64,000 nt of DNA. It comes from Acetobacter farinalis (GTDB taxonomy: Bacteria; Pseudomonadota; Alphaproteobacteria; Acetobacterales; Acetobacteraceae). The stretch is taken from assembly GCF_026240015.1 (NCBI RefSeq), contig NZ_JAPIUX010000004.1:62001-126000 (forward strand). Direction: 5' to 3'. Position numbers and translations under genes: made by a program. Below are positions 26,456 through 34,420 of this stretch, in pieces (the stretch's first letter is position 1; every line of letters starts with the position of its first letter). The notes beneath the pieces are model-generated. The model searched no databases and had not been told where the DNA came from. It saw only the letters and a program-made list of their open reading frames with translations.

Positions 26456-26474
26456 AAGCACCCATCAGGCAGCA

Positions 26475-26488
26475 CGCCGCGCACGGCG
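26475..26488 (-). promoter_or_regulatory. Hairpin just upstream of the cobG start
   Basis: CGCCG and CGGCG form a five-bp GC stem with a four-base loop, 14 to 20 bases upstream of the cobG start codons. It lies in the expression platform of the riboswitch, and no U-tract follows. Control at translation initiation is therefore inferred rather than transcription termination. Confidence 0.35.
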
Positions 26489-26597
26489 GCATGGGGATGC
26501 TGTTACAGAGCCATCTGCCAAACCCAGACGATAGCGCGCCTTTGCACGCCACCATGCACCGGACACCCCGCCAGGCATGACTCTTCCAAAACCGGAT

Positions 26598-26795
26598 GGC
26601 AGGTCTCCTGGCTGATGACACAAAACCCCCGTTCCCGGGCGCCTTCACACACTACAGACCTTCCCGGAGAACGCTCCAGTGGCCAGAAACACCCGGAAAA
26701 CCAAAGTGTTGCAGCATGCCTGATGTCACATACAGTTGCGGGGGCAGCGATGGCCGAGAAACAGCAGCGTTCTCACCATACTTCCCTTTTCATCC
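26598..26795 (-). ncRNA. Cobalamin (AdoCbl) riboswitch
   Basis: Read on the minus strand, the region has the ordered conserved segments of the B12 riboswitch: AAAAGGGAA near 26793-26784, then GGTG, the CCCCCGCAACTGTA core (26745-26732), the B12 box GCCACTG (26683-26677), CGGGAAGG, and the closing AGCCAGGAGACCTGCC (26613-26598). It ends about 140 bases before cobG. By family precedent, binding of coenzyme B12 lowers expression of the cobG-H-I-J series. Confidence 0.92.
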
Positions 26796-26879
26796 CAGAA
26801 CGGGAACCATCCCGTTCTGTTAAGCAGGCTCTCCGGCAGATGTCAAAGCACGGCAGCAGCCCCGCCCGCCGCCTTGAAA

Positions 26880-27047
26880 TCAGCCTGATGAAACCCCATC
26901 GTTGTGGTCCACCCCTGCTGCGGCACCGGCGCCCAACGCCGCCACGGCAGGTTCCGCACACCACACCTCACCGGTGCGCACTGCTGGAACCTGCCCGGAA
27001 AACGCAGTAAGACGGGCACTGGCCCCAACACCCGCGCCTTGGCCCAT
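26880..27047 (-). CDS. Possible 55-residue small ORF upstream of the riboswitch
   Basis: An ATG at 27047 preceded by AAGG opens a 55-codon frame ending at TGA (26882-26880). The product is Gly/Ala-rich (begins MGQGAGVGASARLTAF and ends GVDHNDGVSSG), and its codon third positions are mostly G or C. It is divergent from panC and ends about 60 bases before the riboswitch. I recognise no family. The high GC content makes chance frames common, so this is a weak call. Confidence 0.2.
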   Translation of the reverse strand: MGQGAGVGASARLTAFSGQVPAVRTGEVWCAEPAVAALGAGAAAGVDHNDGVSSG

Positions 27048-27105
27048 CGCACACCCTTGCTCGTGCGGGTGGCCTTATTCTTTTTATCGCAAACCGGGAT
27101 GCGTC

Positions 27106-27945
27106 ATGAAGCTTGTTAAAACCAGACAGGAACTGGCCGAAATTGTCACACAGTGGCAGCGTGAGGGAGAAACCATCGGGCTGGTGCCAACCATGGGCTC
27201 TCTGCACGAAGGGCATCTGACACTGGTGCGCGCTCTGGATGGCAAAGCCACGCGGCGCATCGTGACGATTTTTGTCAACCCGATCCAGTTCAATAACCCG
27301 GATGATTTCCGGCTCTATCCGCGTGGTCTGGAAGCGGACGAAGCCCTTCTGGCCCAAACCGGACTGGTGGATATTCTGTATGCACCGGATGAAACACAGA
27401 TCTATCCGCCCGGTTTTTCAACCCGTGTCATCGTCTCCGGGCTGGACCAGATGCTGTGTGGCGGAGACCGCCCCGGCCATTTTGATGGCGTTGCGACCAT
27501 TGTCACCAAGCTGTTCATGCAAACCCGCGCCACCATCGCAGCTTTTGGGGAAAAGGACTATCAGCAGCTCAGCATTATCCGCCGGATGGTGACAGATCTG
27601 GACCTGCCTATCACCATTCTGCCAGTTCCCACCGTGCGGGAGGCTGACCATCTGGCCCTTTCTTCCCGCAACAGGCGGCTTACCGCCACCCAGCGCACGC
27701 AGGCCGCGCAGCTTCCACTGGCGCTGATGGCGTGCCTCGCGGCGCTGAAGGCCGGAAACCCCATTCCCGCCAGCCTCGACACCTGCACCCGGGCGCTGGA
27801 AGAAGCTGGTTTCAGGGTGCATTATCTTGAGCTGCGTTCTGAAAAAAATCTGGCCCCGGTTGAAAAAGCTGAACCCGGAGCCCGGCTTTTTGTGGCCGCG
27901 AGCCTTGGCGATGTCCGGCTTATTGATAACATGCCCCTCTCCTGA
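27106..27945 (+). CDS. panC: Pantothenate synthetase
   Basis: PanC joins pantoate and beta-alanine through a pantoyl-adenylate to make pantothenate, the coenzyme A precursor. The 279 residues show the HIGH-like motif VPTMGSLHEGHLTLV (residues 25-39), FVNPIQFN, the GGDRPGHFDGVATIV segment, AAFGEKDYQQ and the SSRN loop that takes the KMSKS role. GGGA lies before the ATG at 27106; the longer upstream frame overlaps regulatory DNA and has no homology. panB and panD are not adjacent. Confidence 0.96.
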   Translation: MKLVKTRQELAEIVTQWQREGETIGLVPTMGSLHEGHLTLVRALDGKATRRIVTIFVNPIQFNNPDDFRLYPRGLEADEALLAQTGLVDILYAPDETQIYPPGFSTRVIVSGLDQMLCGGDRPGHFDGVATIVTKLFMQTRATIAAFGEKDYQQLSIIRRMVTDLDLPITILPVPTVREADHLALSSRNRRLTATQRTQAAQLPLALMACLAALKAGNPIPASLDTCTRALEEAGFRVHYLELRSEKNLAPVEKAEPGARLFVAASLGDVRLIDNMPLS

Positions 27946-27971
27946 ACACACAGTAGCACAAGGAAAAAACC

Positions 27972-28322
27972 ATGAGCATTACACGCCTTGACCCCGAGGA
28001 ACGCCTGACAGGCGCTGTTATTTACAACGGTCTCGTGCATCTGGCCGGGCAGGTTGCAGACGATGCCTCACTGGATGCGGAAGGGCAGATGGCCGACATC
28101 CTCAGGCAGGTGGATGCGCTGCTGGCCAAGGCTGGCACAGATAAAAGCCGCCTGATTTCCGTGCAGATCTTTCTGGCGGACATGAATGATATGGCCGCCA
28201 TGAACAGGGCATGGGATGCCTGGCTGGATCGGGACAACAAACCCGCCCGCGCCACGGTGGAAGCCAAACTTGCAAGGCCCGACTGGCGCGTTGAACTGAC
28301 AGGCATTGCCGCCCTGCGTTGA
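27972..28322 (+). CDS. RidA/YjgF-family enamine/imine deaminase
   Basis: A 116-residue single-domain protein of the YjgF/YER057c/UK114 family. Such proteins hydrolyse reactive enamines released by PLP enzymes. The fold markers are present: NGLVHLAGQVADD, QMADILRQVDALLAKAG and the C-terminal RATVEAKLARP region, whose arginine corresponds to the catalytic arginine of RidA. AAGGA before the ATG supports the start. It follows panC by 26 bases and a strong terminator lies downstream, so the two may be cotranscribed. Confidence 0.9.
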   Translation: MSITRLDPEERLTGAVIYNGLVHLAGQVADDASLDAEGQMADILRQVDALLAKAGTDKSRLISVQIFLADMNDMAAMNRAWDAWLDRDNKPARATVEAKLARPDWRVELTGIAALR

Positions 28323-28408
28323 GAGCCCACCTGAAAAACCGGCTCGACACTCAGGCGCAAAAAACCGTCAAACCAACCTGACGGACGCTCTGCCTACCCA
28401 GACAAAAA

Positions 28409-28449
28409 AGCCGTTCTCCTCCACAAAACAGGAAGAGAACGGCTTTTTC
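28409..28449 (+). terminator. Intrinsic terminator after the ridA-like gene
   Basis: AGCCGTTCTC (28409-28418) pairs perfectly with GAGAACGGCT (28435-28444) and is followed by TTTTTCT. An A-run before the left arm would let it also work for minus-strand transcription. Confidence 0.8.
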
Positions 28450-28878
28450 TCTCCCGCATAGAGAGGCTGAGCAGCAAGCAATGCAATTTCCAAAAACAGT
28501 ATGACACTTTCTGATGTTTCAGGACGATACGACCTGATGCCATGCAAAGAGGCGCATCCGCATCCGGCAGCAGAATTCTGATAGTTCCTCTTCCTGTCAA
28601 ACAGTTTTCGCGCATGCACAGCACGGGATGCACGCCATCTTCTGACGCAGGATGGCCTGTCCACACGGCTGGAGCTTCGGGCAGATCAGCCCCCTCGAAT
28701 CTGAAATATTGTGGCGGGGGCAGGCACTCGGCGTGCAGGCTATTTCGGCCACATCAGGTGGCACAGCGGTGCGTATCCGGCTGGCATACGCGCAAATACT
28801 GCGTGAGCCTGCTGAAAGACACAGTAGAAAACGGCCTGACAGGCTTTTCAAAATGATTTTATATTTTGGGAAAAAGGC
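28450..28878. other. Gene-free stretch between the terminator and tRNA-Asn
   Basis: About 430 bases without a convincing gene. Short frames on both strands (such as 28542-28856 plus and 28597-28851 minus) give low-complexity or cysteine-scattered peptides without homology. The stretch could hold a small RNA or the promoter-distal tail of the tRNA transcript; nothing specific is supported. Confidence 0.4.
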
Positions 28879-28954
28879 TGGCTCCCGAAGTAGGACTCGA
28901 ACCTACGACCCAGCGATTAACAGTCGCTTGCTCTACCAACTGAGCTATTCGGGA
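28879..28954 (-). tRNA. tRNA-Asn (GTT anticodon)
   Basis: On the minus strand the 76-base gene has the acceptor stem TCCCGAA/TTCGGGA, D-stem GCTC/GAGC, anticodon loop CTGTTAA with GTT, T-stem GTAGG/CCTAC with TTCGAGT loop, discriminator G and an encoded CCA end. All cloverleaf stems pair. The gene stands alone. Confidence 0.97.
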
Positions 28955-29075
28955 TCAGCGAGGCATCGTATAACCGTGATGCGGGGGTGCCGTAAAGCCC
29001 CTTTTTTCATTTTTTTTGGGTTCTGTGTTTTTATGTGCGGAGGACGCCAGAAGAAGTCCATGGTAAGAAAGAAGC

Positions 29076-30122
29076 ATGAGCGCACAAGGACCTTCCTCCG
29101 ACCCCGCCTTCCGCCGCAGGCTTGTTCTGGGCAGCCTTGCCGGACTGGCCGTGGCGGGAGCCGTAAGCGCGTTTGAACGCCATGCGCACCAACGCCCCCC
29201 GCGCAAACAGCCGGATGGGCAATATCGCACGCTGAAGCTGATCTGGCCGCATTCCGACATAGCCCCCGTTCTGGCCGTTGCGTATCAGAAAGGGTTTTTC
29301 ACGCGCTACAGCCTTGAGGTTGAAACCCTCTCCGCGGCGCAGAACGGAAACGAGGCGCTGGATGCGCTGGCCGCGGGCAAGGCGGATTACGCCGTTGCGC
29401 CAGCGCTCACATGGCTCCCGCGCCTGTATGCCGGGCTGCCCGCCAGCCTTGTGCTGGGTATTCAGCCCGGCACATTCCGGCTGCTGGTGCGGCGCGAGGC
29501 CGGTATCACCCGGCTTGAGCAGCTTGTCGGGCGCACCGTGGCCATGCCGGATAAAAATGCCGCGGATAAATTCTTCTTCGCCATCATGATGCGCCGCAAG
29601 GGCATTAACGCCATGGGCGGCATCACCTGGGTAGACATGCCTGCTGAGCAGATGGTCTCTTCAGCGCGCGACCACACGATTGACGCCCTTGTGGCGCATG
29701 ACCCGCTGGCCTGGCACATGCTGTCTGACCATGCTGACCTGTTTTCCGAACTCGTCAGCAGCAACACCGGCCATTATGCAGACCGCACAAGCCTGATTCT
29801 CGGTGTCTCCCAGTCAGCACTGACAGCAGACCCGGACGCCGCAACCGCCCTCACCCTCGCGCTGCGTGACGCCGCCAAATGGGCCAGCAAACATCCTGAT
29901 GACGCGGCAACACTGGTCACGGGAGAGACATCAGACCTCGTGGCGGAAACCACACGCGCCATGCTGCGCAATGAGCCTGCCATTAACCCGGTCATCGGGC
30001 ATGTGCTGCGGAATCAGATGGCCCAGTATTGCGATGAACTGCAACTTATCGGCCAGCTTCCCAGCACAGAGGCGGCAGCCTCTCTCGCGCACCGCTATAC
30101 GCGCAATGTGCTGACCGACTGA
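29076..30122 (+). CDS. Orphan NMT1/SsuA-like ABC solute-binding protein
   Basis: A 348-residue periplasmic binding protein related to the nitrate/sulfonate/thiamine-precursor class (LKLIWPHSDIAPVLAVAYQKGFF, LAAGKADYAVAPAL, LVGRTVAMPDKNAA). The N-terminus has a signal with an arginine cluster (FRRRLVLGSLAG), so Tat export is possible. No permease or ATPase gene is adjacent, so its transporter, if any, is encoded elsewhere. The substrate cannot be inferred. A purine-rich AAGAAAGAAG precedes the ATG. Confidence 0.82.
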   Translation: MSAQGPSSDPAFRRRLVLGSLAGLAVAGAVSAFERHAHQRPPRKQPDGQYRTLKLIWPHSDIAPVLAVAYQKGFFTRYSLEVETLSAAQNGNEALDALAAGKADYAVAPALTWLPRLYAGLPASLVLGIQPGTFRLLVRREAGITRLEQLVGRTVAMPDKNAADKFFFAIMMRRKGINAMGGITWVDMPAEQMVSSARDHTIDALVAHDPLAWHMLSDHADLFSELVSSNTGHYADRTSLILGVSQSALTADPDAATALTLALRDAAKWASKHPDDAATLVTGETSDLVAETTRAMLRNEPAINPVIGHVLRNQMAQYCDELQLIGQLPSTEAAASLAHRYTRNVLTD

Positions 30123-30231
30123 CGGGCTGAAGAGAATTCACAAACTCTGACAGACCCGCTTTCCCTACGGATCATGCCCTTACGGTTGGTTTATCAGGGA
30201 GCGTTCGTGCACAGGGCGCTCAAACCGCTCC

Positions 30232-31146
30232 TCATGAAAATTCAGGCTCTTTCTTTCTGCGTGTCAGCCTGATCTCACTGGCCAGAACACCCAGCACAAT
30301 CAGCCCCGCTCCCACCATGGCCAGTGGCGGCAGCCGCTCTCCGGCCATGCGCCCCACCAGCCCGGCCCAAACGGGTTCACCGGCATAAATCACTGTTGCC
30401 CGCGTGGCGGAAATGGTTTTCTGCGCCCAGTTCATGGCGAACTGGATCACGGCGCTCATCACCCCCAGCCCCACGCCAGACACCACCCAGACCCATGAAA
30501 ACGCCGGAACATGCTCTCCGGCCACAGGCATGAAGGCCAGCGCCAGCAGGCCCGCCACCAGTAATTGCACAATCGTGACCCTGCGGCTGTCCACCCGCAC
30601 GGCGTACCGGCTGATAAGAATGATTTCGCCCGCGATGGAGACGGCACCAAGCAGGGTCGCAATCTCGCCGGGGCTGAAGCTCAGGCCGCTGACAGCATCC
30701 GGCCCCGTGAGGCACACAAGCCCCACAAACGCCACCAGCACGCCCACCCAGCTCATCATATGCGGCCTGCGCCGGAGCACGGCCCACTGAAGGAAAGGCA
30801 CCATCGGCACATACAGCGCCGTAATGAATGCGGACTGGCTGCTGGGAATGGTTTTCAGGCCAAGGGTCTGGAACGTGTACCCCAGAAAAACCCCCACACC
30901 AATCATGCTCCCCGCCTTGAGCTCATACCGCGTCATCCCGCCCAGAGACTTGCGGAAGAGCAGCACGGACATCAACCCTGCCGTGATAAACCGCACCCCC
31001 ACAAAAAACAGCGGGCCGGTATGTTCCATGGTATGATGAATGATAAGAAACGTTGCCCCCCACAGCATGGTGATCAGGACAAGTATGATCTCCTGTTTTG
31101 ACAGGACTCTGGCATGGGAGCCTGAGGTGTGGGGCATGTTGGTCAT
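30232..31146 (-). CDS. EamA/DMT-family transporter
   Basis: A 304-residue inner-membrane protein with about ten transmembrane segments in two EamA repeats (first repeat around ILVLITMLWGATFLIIHHTM, second around GEIATLLGAVSIAGEIILIS). DMT proteins of this kind export amino acids or other metabolites; the substrate is unknown. The start could be 31146 or the next ATG at 31137; neither has a clear ribosome site. It is divergent from an XRE-cupin regulator with only about 14 bases between start codons, so that regulator probably controls it. Confidence 0.88.
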   Translation of the reverse strand: MTNMPHTSGSHARVLSKQEIILVLITMLWGATFLIIHHTMEHTGPLFFVGVRFITAGLMSVLLFRKSLGGMTRYELKAGSMIGVGVFLGYTFQTLGLKTIPSSQSAFITALYVPMVPFLQWAVLRRRPHMMSWVGVLVAFVGLVCLTGPDAVSGLSFSPGEIATLLGAVSIAGEIILISRYAVRVDSRRVTIVQLLVAGLLALAFMPVAGEHVPAFSWVWVVSGVGLGVMSAVIQFAMNWAQKTISATRATVIYAGEPVWAGLVGRMAGERLPPLAMVGAGLIVLGVLASEIRLTRRKKEPEFS

Positions 31147-31160
31147 GGTTAAAAGCGTAT

Positions 31161-31730
31161 ATGAGCAGTATAATGCACAATCAACCCCCACGCTCTGATG
31201 TTTTGAAATATGTGGGGACAAACCTGCGCCGCCTGCGCAAGGAAGCCGGCCTGAGTCAGGATGCTCTGGCAACAGCCTCCGGCATCAGCCGGCGCATGAT
31301 TGTGAGTCTGGAAGCGGGCACCGCGAATATCAGCCTTGGCAGTCTGGACCGTCTGGCCGAGGCGCTGGACACCACATTTCTCAAGCTGGTGAGCAACCCG
31401 GACCGGGAACTGCGCCGTATTGAGGAAGTGATGTGGCGCGGCAGCGGCCCGGCCAGCAAGGCAACCCTGCTGGGAGCAGCCCCGGCCCGGCAGGACACCC
31501 AGCTCTGGCTGTGGTCTCTCGCACCGGGGGAACGCTATCAGGCGGAGCCCGACCCGGAAGGCTGGCATGAAATGATTTTTGTGCTGGAAGGCGCCCTGAC
31601 GCTGGAATTCGATACCGAAACCCAGCTCGTTCAGGCCAATGATTTCACCATCTATAACAGCGCCCAGACCTATGCGTATCTGAACGCCGGCAAGAAAACC
31701 TTGCGCTTTCTGCGCACGGTTTCATCCTGA
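31161..31730 (+). CDS. XRE-family regulator with C-terminal cupin
   Basis: A 189-residue transcription factor. The N-terminal helix-turn-helix reads VGTNLRRLRKEAGLSQDALA and ISRRMIVSLEAGTANIS (residues 18-60). The C-terminal half is a cupin (GWHEMIFVLEGALTLEF) that may bind a small metabolite. Alternative start at 31173. It is divergent from the EamA transporter with almost no spacer, which is the usual arrangement for a local regulator of an exporter. The ligand is unknown. Confidence 0.85.
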   Translation: MSSIMHNQPPRSDVLKYVGTNLRRLRKEAGLSQDALATASGISRRMIVSLEAGTANISLGSLDRLAEALDTTFLKLVSNPDRELRRIEEVMWRGSGPASKATLLGAAPARQDTQLWLWSLAPGERYQAEPDPEGWHEMIFVLEGALTLEFDTETQLVQANDFTIYNSAQTYAYLNAGKKTLRFLRTVSS

Positions 31731-31796
31731 AAAAATACCCGCGCGCGGAGAAAACGCCGGGCGCGACCCCCTGAAGATCAGCCGCCCCACCCAGCG

Positions 31797-31816
31797 CTGC
31801 CGGGCCACCCCGGCAG
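31797..31816. terminator. GC-rich hairpin between convergent genes
   Basis: CTGCCGGG and CCCGGCAG form a perfect eight-bp stem with a four-base loop, between the XRE-cupin stop and the aminotransferase stop. No U-tract follows on either strand, so terminator function is tentative. Confidence 0.35.
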
Positions 31817-31836
31817 GCTGAAGCATCCGGGCTGTT

Positions 31837-33042
31837 TCAGCGCAGGTTCCCCACAAACCGTTCCAGACGCTGGCACGCCTCCATCAGATCCGCCTCCCCC
31901 GTGGCGCAGGACAGACGCAGATACGGAGAATGCCCGAAGGCGCTCCCCGGAACGGTTGCGACATATTCTTCATCCAGAAAGGCCAGAGCAAAATCATTGT
32001 CTGTTTCCAGACGCGCGCCCCCCGCGCTGGTGCGGCCAAGGCACCCGGCCACACCGGGATACGCATAGAATGCTCCCTCCGGCATGGCGCAGGTCAGACC
32101 CGGAATACGCCGCAGCGCGTCCACCACCTTCTGCCTGCGCTGGCCATAGGTTGCCGCCATTTCCCGCACCAGATCAGCCGGACCATCCAGCGCGGCGGCA
32201 GCAGCCGCCTGCGCGATGGTGCAGACACCGGATGTGGTATTGCCCTGCACACCCCGCATGGCGGCAATCAGGTCCTTCGGCCCACCGGCAAACCCCACGC
32301 GCCAGCCTGTCATGGCATAGGCTTTGGACACACCGTTCAGCGTGATGATCCGGTCTTTCAAATCTGGTGCCAGCGCCGCCAGAGAGGCTGAACGAACGCC
32401 ATCAAACACCAGATGTTCATAAATCTCGTCTGACAGAATCCAGACATCCGGATACTGGCGCAAAACCGCGGCAATGGCCTGAAGGTCTTCCGCCGCAAGA
32501 ACCGCACCGGTCGGATTATTGGGAAAGTTCAGCACAAGCCAGCGGGATTTTGGCGTAAGGGCAGCAGCCACCGCCTCCGCATCCAGCCTGAAGCCATCTT
32601 CCTCCCGACAAGGCACAAAAACCGGCACCGCGCCAAACATGCGGGCAATCAGCGGGTAGCTGACCCAGTAGGGCGTGGGCACCACCACTTCGTCACCAGG
32701 GTTCAGGGTGGCCATGAAGGCATTGAAAATCACCTGCTTGCCACCGTTGGAGACCATGATCTCATCCGGCGCATAGTCCAGCCCGTTTTCCCGCGCGAAC
32801 TTGCGCGCGATGGCGGCCTTGAGCGCAGGGGTGCCGTCCACAGGTGGATATTTTGTCTGCCCGGCCAGAGCCGCGGCATGTGCGGCCTCAACCACGGCAG
32901 GCGGTGTGGGAAAGTCCGGCTCCCCCAGCGCCAGAGAAATAACCGGTCGGCCTTCCGCCCGCAGTTCACGGGCACGACGCGCCATTTCAATGGTGGCCGG
33001 AGCAGGCAGCCCCTCCAGCCGATGAGCGAAAGAGCGCGCCAT
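31837..33042 (-). CDS. Class I aminotransferase, aspartate-type (copy 2 of a tandem pair)
   Basis: A 401-residue PLP fold-type I aminotransferase of the 1-beta subgroup, which includes aspartate/prephenate aminotransferases. Visible are ISLALGEPDFPTP, the VSNGGKQVIFNAF segment, NFPNNPTGAV, the aspartate in WILSDEIYEHL and the PLP lysine in NGVSKAYAMTGWRVGF near residue 240. The closing arginine is in YLRLSCA. It lies four bases after the stop of the upstream paralogue. The pair probably came from tandem duplication, and the two may differ in acceptor preference. Confidence 0.9.
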   Translation of the reverse strand: MARSFAHRLEGLPAPATIEMARRARELRAEGRPVISLALGEPDFPTPPAVVEAAHAAALAGQTKYPPVDGTPALKAAIARKFARENGLDYAPDEIMVSNGGKQVIFNAFMATLNPGDEVVVPTPYWVSYPLIARMFGAVPVFVPCREEDGFRLDAEAVAAALTPKSRWLVLNFPNNPTGAVLAAEDLQAIAAVLRQYPDVWILSDEIYEHLVFDGVRSASLAALAPDLKDRIITLNGVSKAYAMTGWRVGFAGGPKDLIAAMRGVQGNTTSGVCTIAQAAAAAALDGPADLVREMAATYGQRRQKVVDALRRIPGLTCAMPEGAFYAYPGVAGCLGRTSAGGARLETDNDFALAFLDEEYVATVPGSAFGHSPYLRLSCATGEADLMEACQRLERFVGNLR

Positions 33043-33046
33043 GGCC

Positions 33047-34249
33047 TTAAATCAACCCTTTGCAGAAGCGCTGGATACGGGTGCAGGCTTCACGCAGGCT
33101 TTCCGTATCCGTGGCATAGGAAATCCGCATGTAATCCGGATACATGAAGGCGGAGCCATGCACGGCCGCAACGCCTTCCTCTTCCAGCAGGGCGGTGACA
33201 AAATCCTCATCCGTTTCCAGCGTGCGCCCACCCGGAGAGGTCTTGCCAAGGCAGTTTTTCACGGAGGGGAACACATAGAACGCGCCTTCCGGCTTGTCGC
33301 ACTGCAACCCTTCAGCCTCATTCAGCATGGCCACCACCAGATCGCGCCGGGCCTGATAGGTTTTGACCATCTCGCCAATAAAGTCCTGCGGGCCTGTCAG
33401 CGCCTCAACCGCCGCCGCCTGCGCAATGGAGCAGGTGTTGGAGGTCGACTGGCCCTGAAGCTTGTTCATCGCCTTGGTCATTTCCACCGGCGCGCCGGAG
33501 AAGCCAATCCGCCAGCCTGTCATGGCATAGGCCTTGGAAACACCGTTCATGGTCACGGTGCGGGAGCGCAACAGCGGCTCTACCTCAACAAAGGTGGCGG
33601 GGCGGAAGCCGTCATATGTCAGCTTGGCGTAAATATCATCCGTGAACACCCAGACATGCGGATGCCGGAGCAGCACGTCACACAGCGGGCGCAGGTCTTC
33701 CGCGGAATAGGCCGCCCCGGTGGGGTTGCAGGGAGAATTCAGGAAAACCCACCGTGTGCGCGGCGTAATAGCGGCTTCCAGCTCTTCTGCCGTGAGCTTG
33801 AAGCCATTTTCCCGGCGGCACGGCACAATAACCGGCACACCTTCCGCCAGTGTCACGATATCAGGGTAAGACACCCAGCACGGGGCCGGAATAATGGCTT
33901 CATCCCCCGGGTTGAGGGACGCCATCATGGCGTTATAGATCACCTGCTTGCCGCCGGTGGAGACAATGATTTCCTCAGGCGTGTAGTCCAGCCCGCTATC
34001 CAGCCGGAAGCGTTCCGCAACGGCCTTGCGCAGGGCGGGCGTGCCCGCCACATCGGTATAGCGGGTCTGGCCATCTTCAATGGCTTTCATGGCAGCGCGG
34101 GCAATATTTTCAGGTGTGCGGAAATCCGGCTCACCGGCCGAAAGACTGATGATATTTCGCCCCTGCGCCTTCAGTTCCCGCGCTTTGGTTGAAATAACAA
34201 TCGTCTGGCTCGGGCTAATCCTGTTCAGACGGTCAGCAACAATGCTCAT
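33047..34249 (-). CDS. Class I aminotransferase, aspartate-type (copy 1 of a tandem pair)
   Basis: A 400-residue PLP aminotransferase that transfers the amino group between aspartate (or a related amino acid) and 2-oxoglutarate. Key segments are LSAGEPDFRTPENI, VSTGGKQVIYNAMMA, NSPCNPTGAAY, VFTDDIYAKL and the PLP lysine in NGVSKAYAMTGWRIGF near residue 235; YMRISYAT near the end carries the substrate-carboxylate arginine. The ATG at 34249 is preferred over the upstream GTG because AGGAAG lies before it and family homology begins there. It is four bases upstream of a close paralogue and surely cotranscribed with it. Confidence 0.93.
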   Translation of the reverse strand: MSIVADRLNRISPSQTIVISTKARELKAQGRNIISLSAGEPDFRTPENIARAAMKAIEDGQTRYTDVAGTPALRKAVAERFRLDSGLDYTPEEIIVSTGGKQVIYNAMMASLNPGDEAIIPAPCWVSYPDIVTLAEGVPVIVPCRRENGFKLTAEELEAAITPRTRWVFLNSPCNPTGAAYSAEDLRPLCDVLLRHPHVWVFTDDIYAKLTYDGFRPATFVEVEPLLRSRTVTMNGVSKAYAMTGWRIGFSGAPVEMTKAMNKLQGQSTSNTCSIAQAAAVEALTGPQDFIGEMVKTYQARRDLVVAMLNEAEGLQCDKPEGAFYVFPSVKNCLGKTSPGGRTLETDEDFVTALLEEEGVAAVHGSAFMYPDYMRISYATDTESLREACTRIQRFCKGLI

Positions 34250-34420
34250 AATCCCAACACTTCCTGACACACTATGCCATCAGCCCCACCTTACGCCGCC
34301 GGAGCATGGCCTGATGATATGAAAAACCGGCTAGGGCCGGTACAGTAATGCGCTTCTTCCCCCGGCGGAACCGGCGAAACCCCTTCCTGTTTCAAATTTC
34401 ATGAAAAAATTGTGAAATTA

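Noticed and set aside
28652..29176. Plus-strand ORF of 174 codons covering the tRNA-Asn region
   Set aside because: Its middle (SRTRTYDPAINSRLLYQLSY) is the translation of the antisense of a tRNA-Asn gene, a well-known false protein; the rest has no homology.
31169..31174. Perfect TATAAT as the XRE-cupin promoter
   Set aside because: No -35 element lies at 16-18 bases, and the resulting transcript would begin after the likely start codons; kept only as an open question in the findings.
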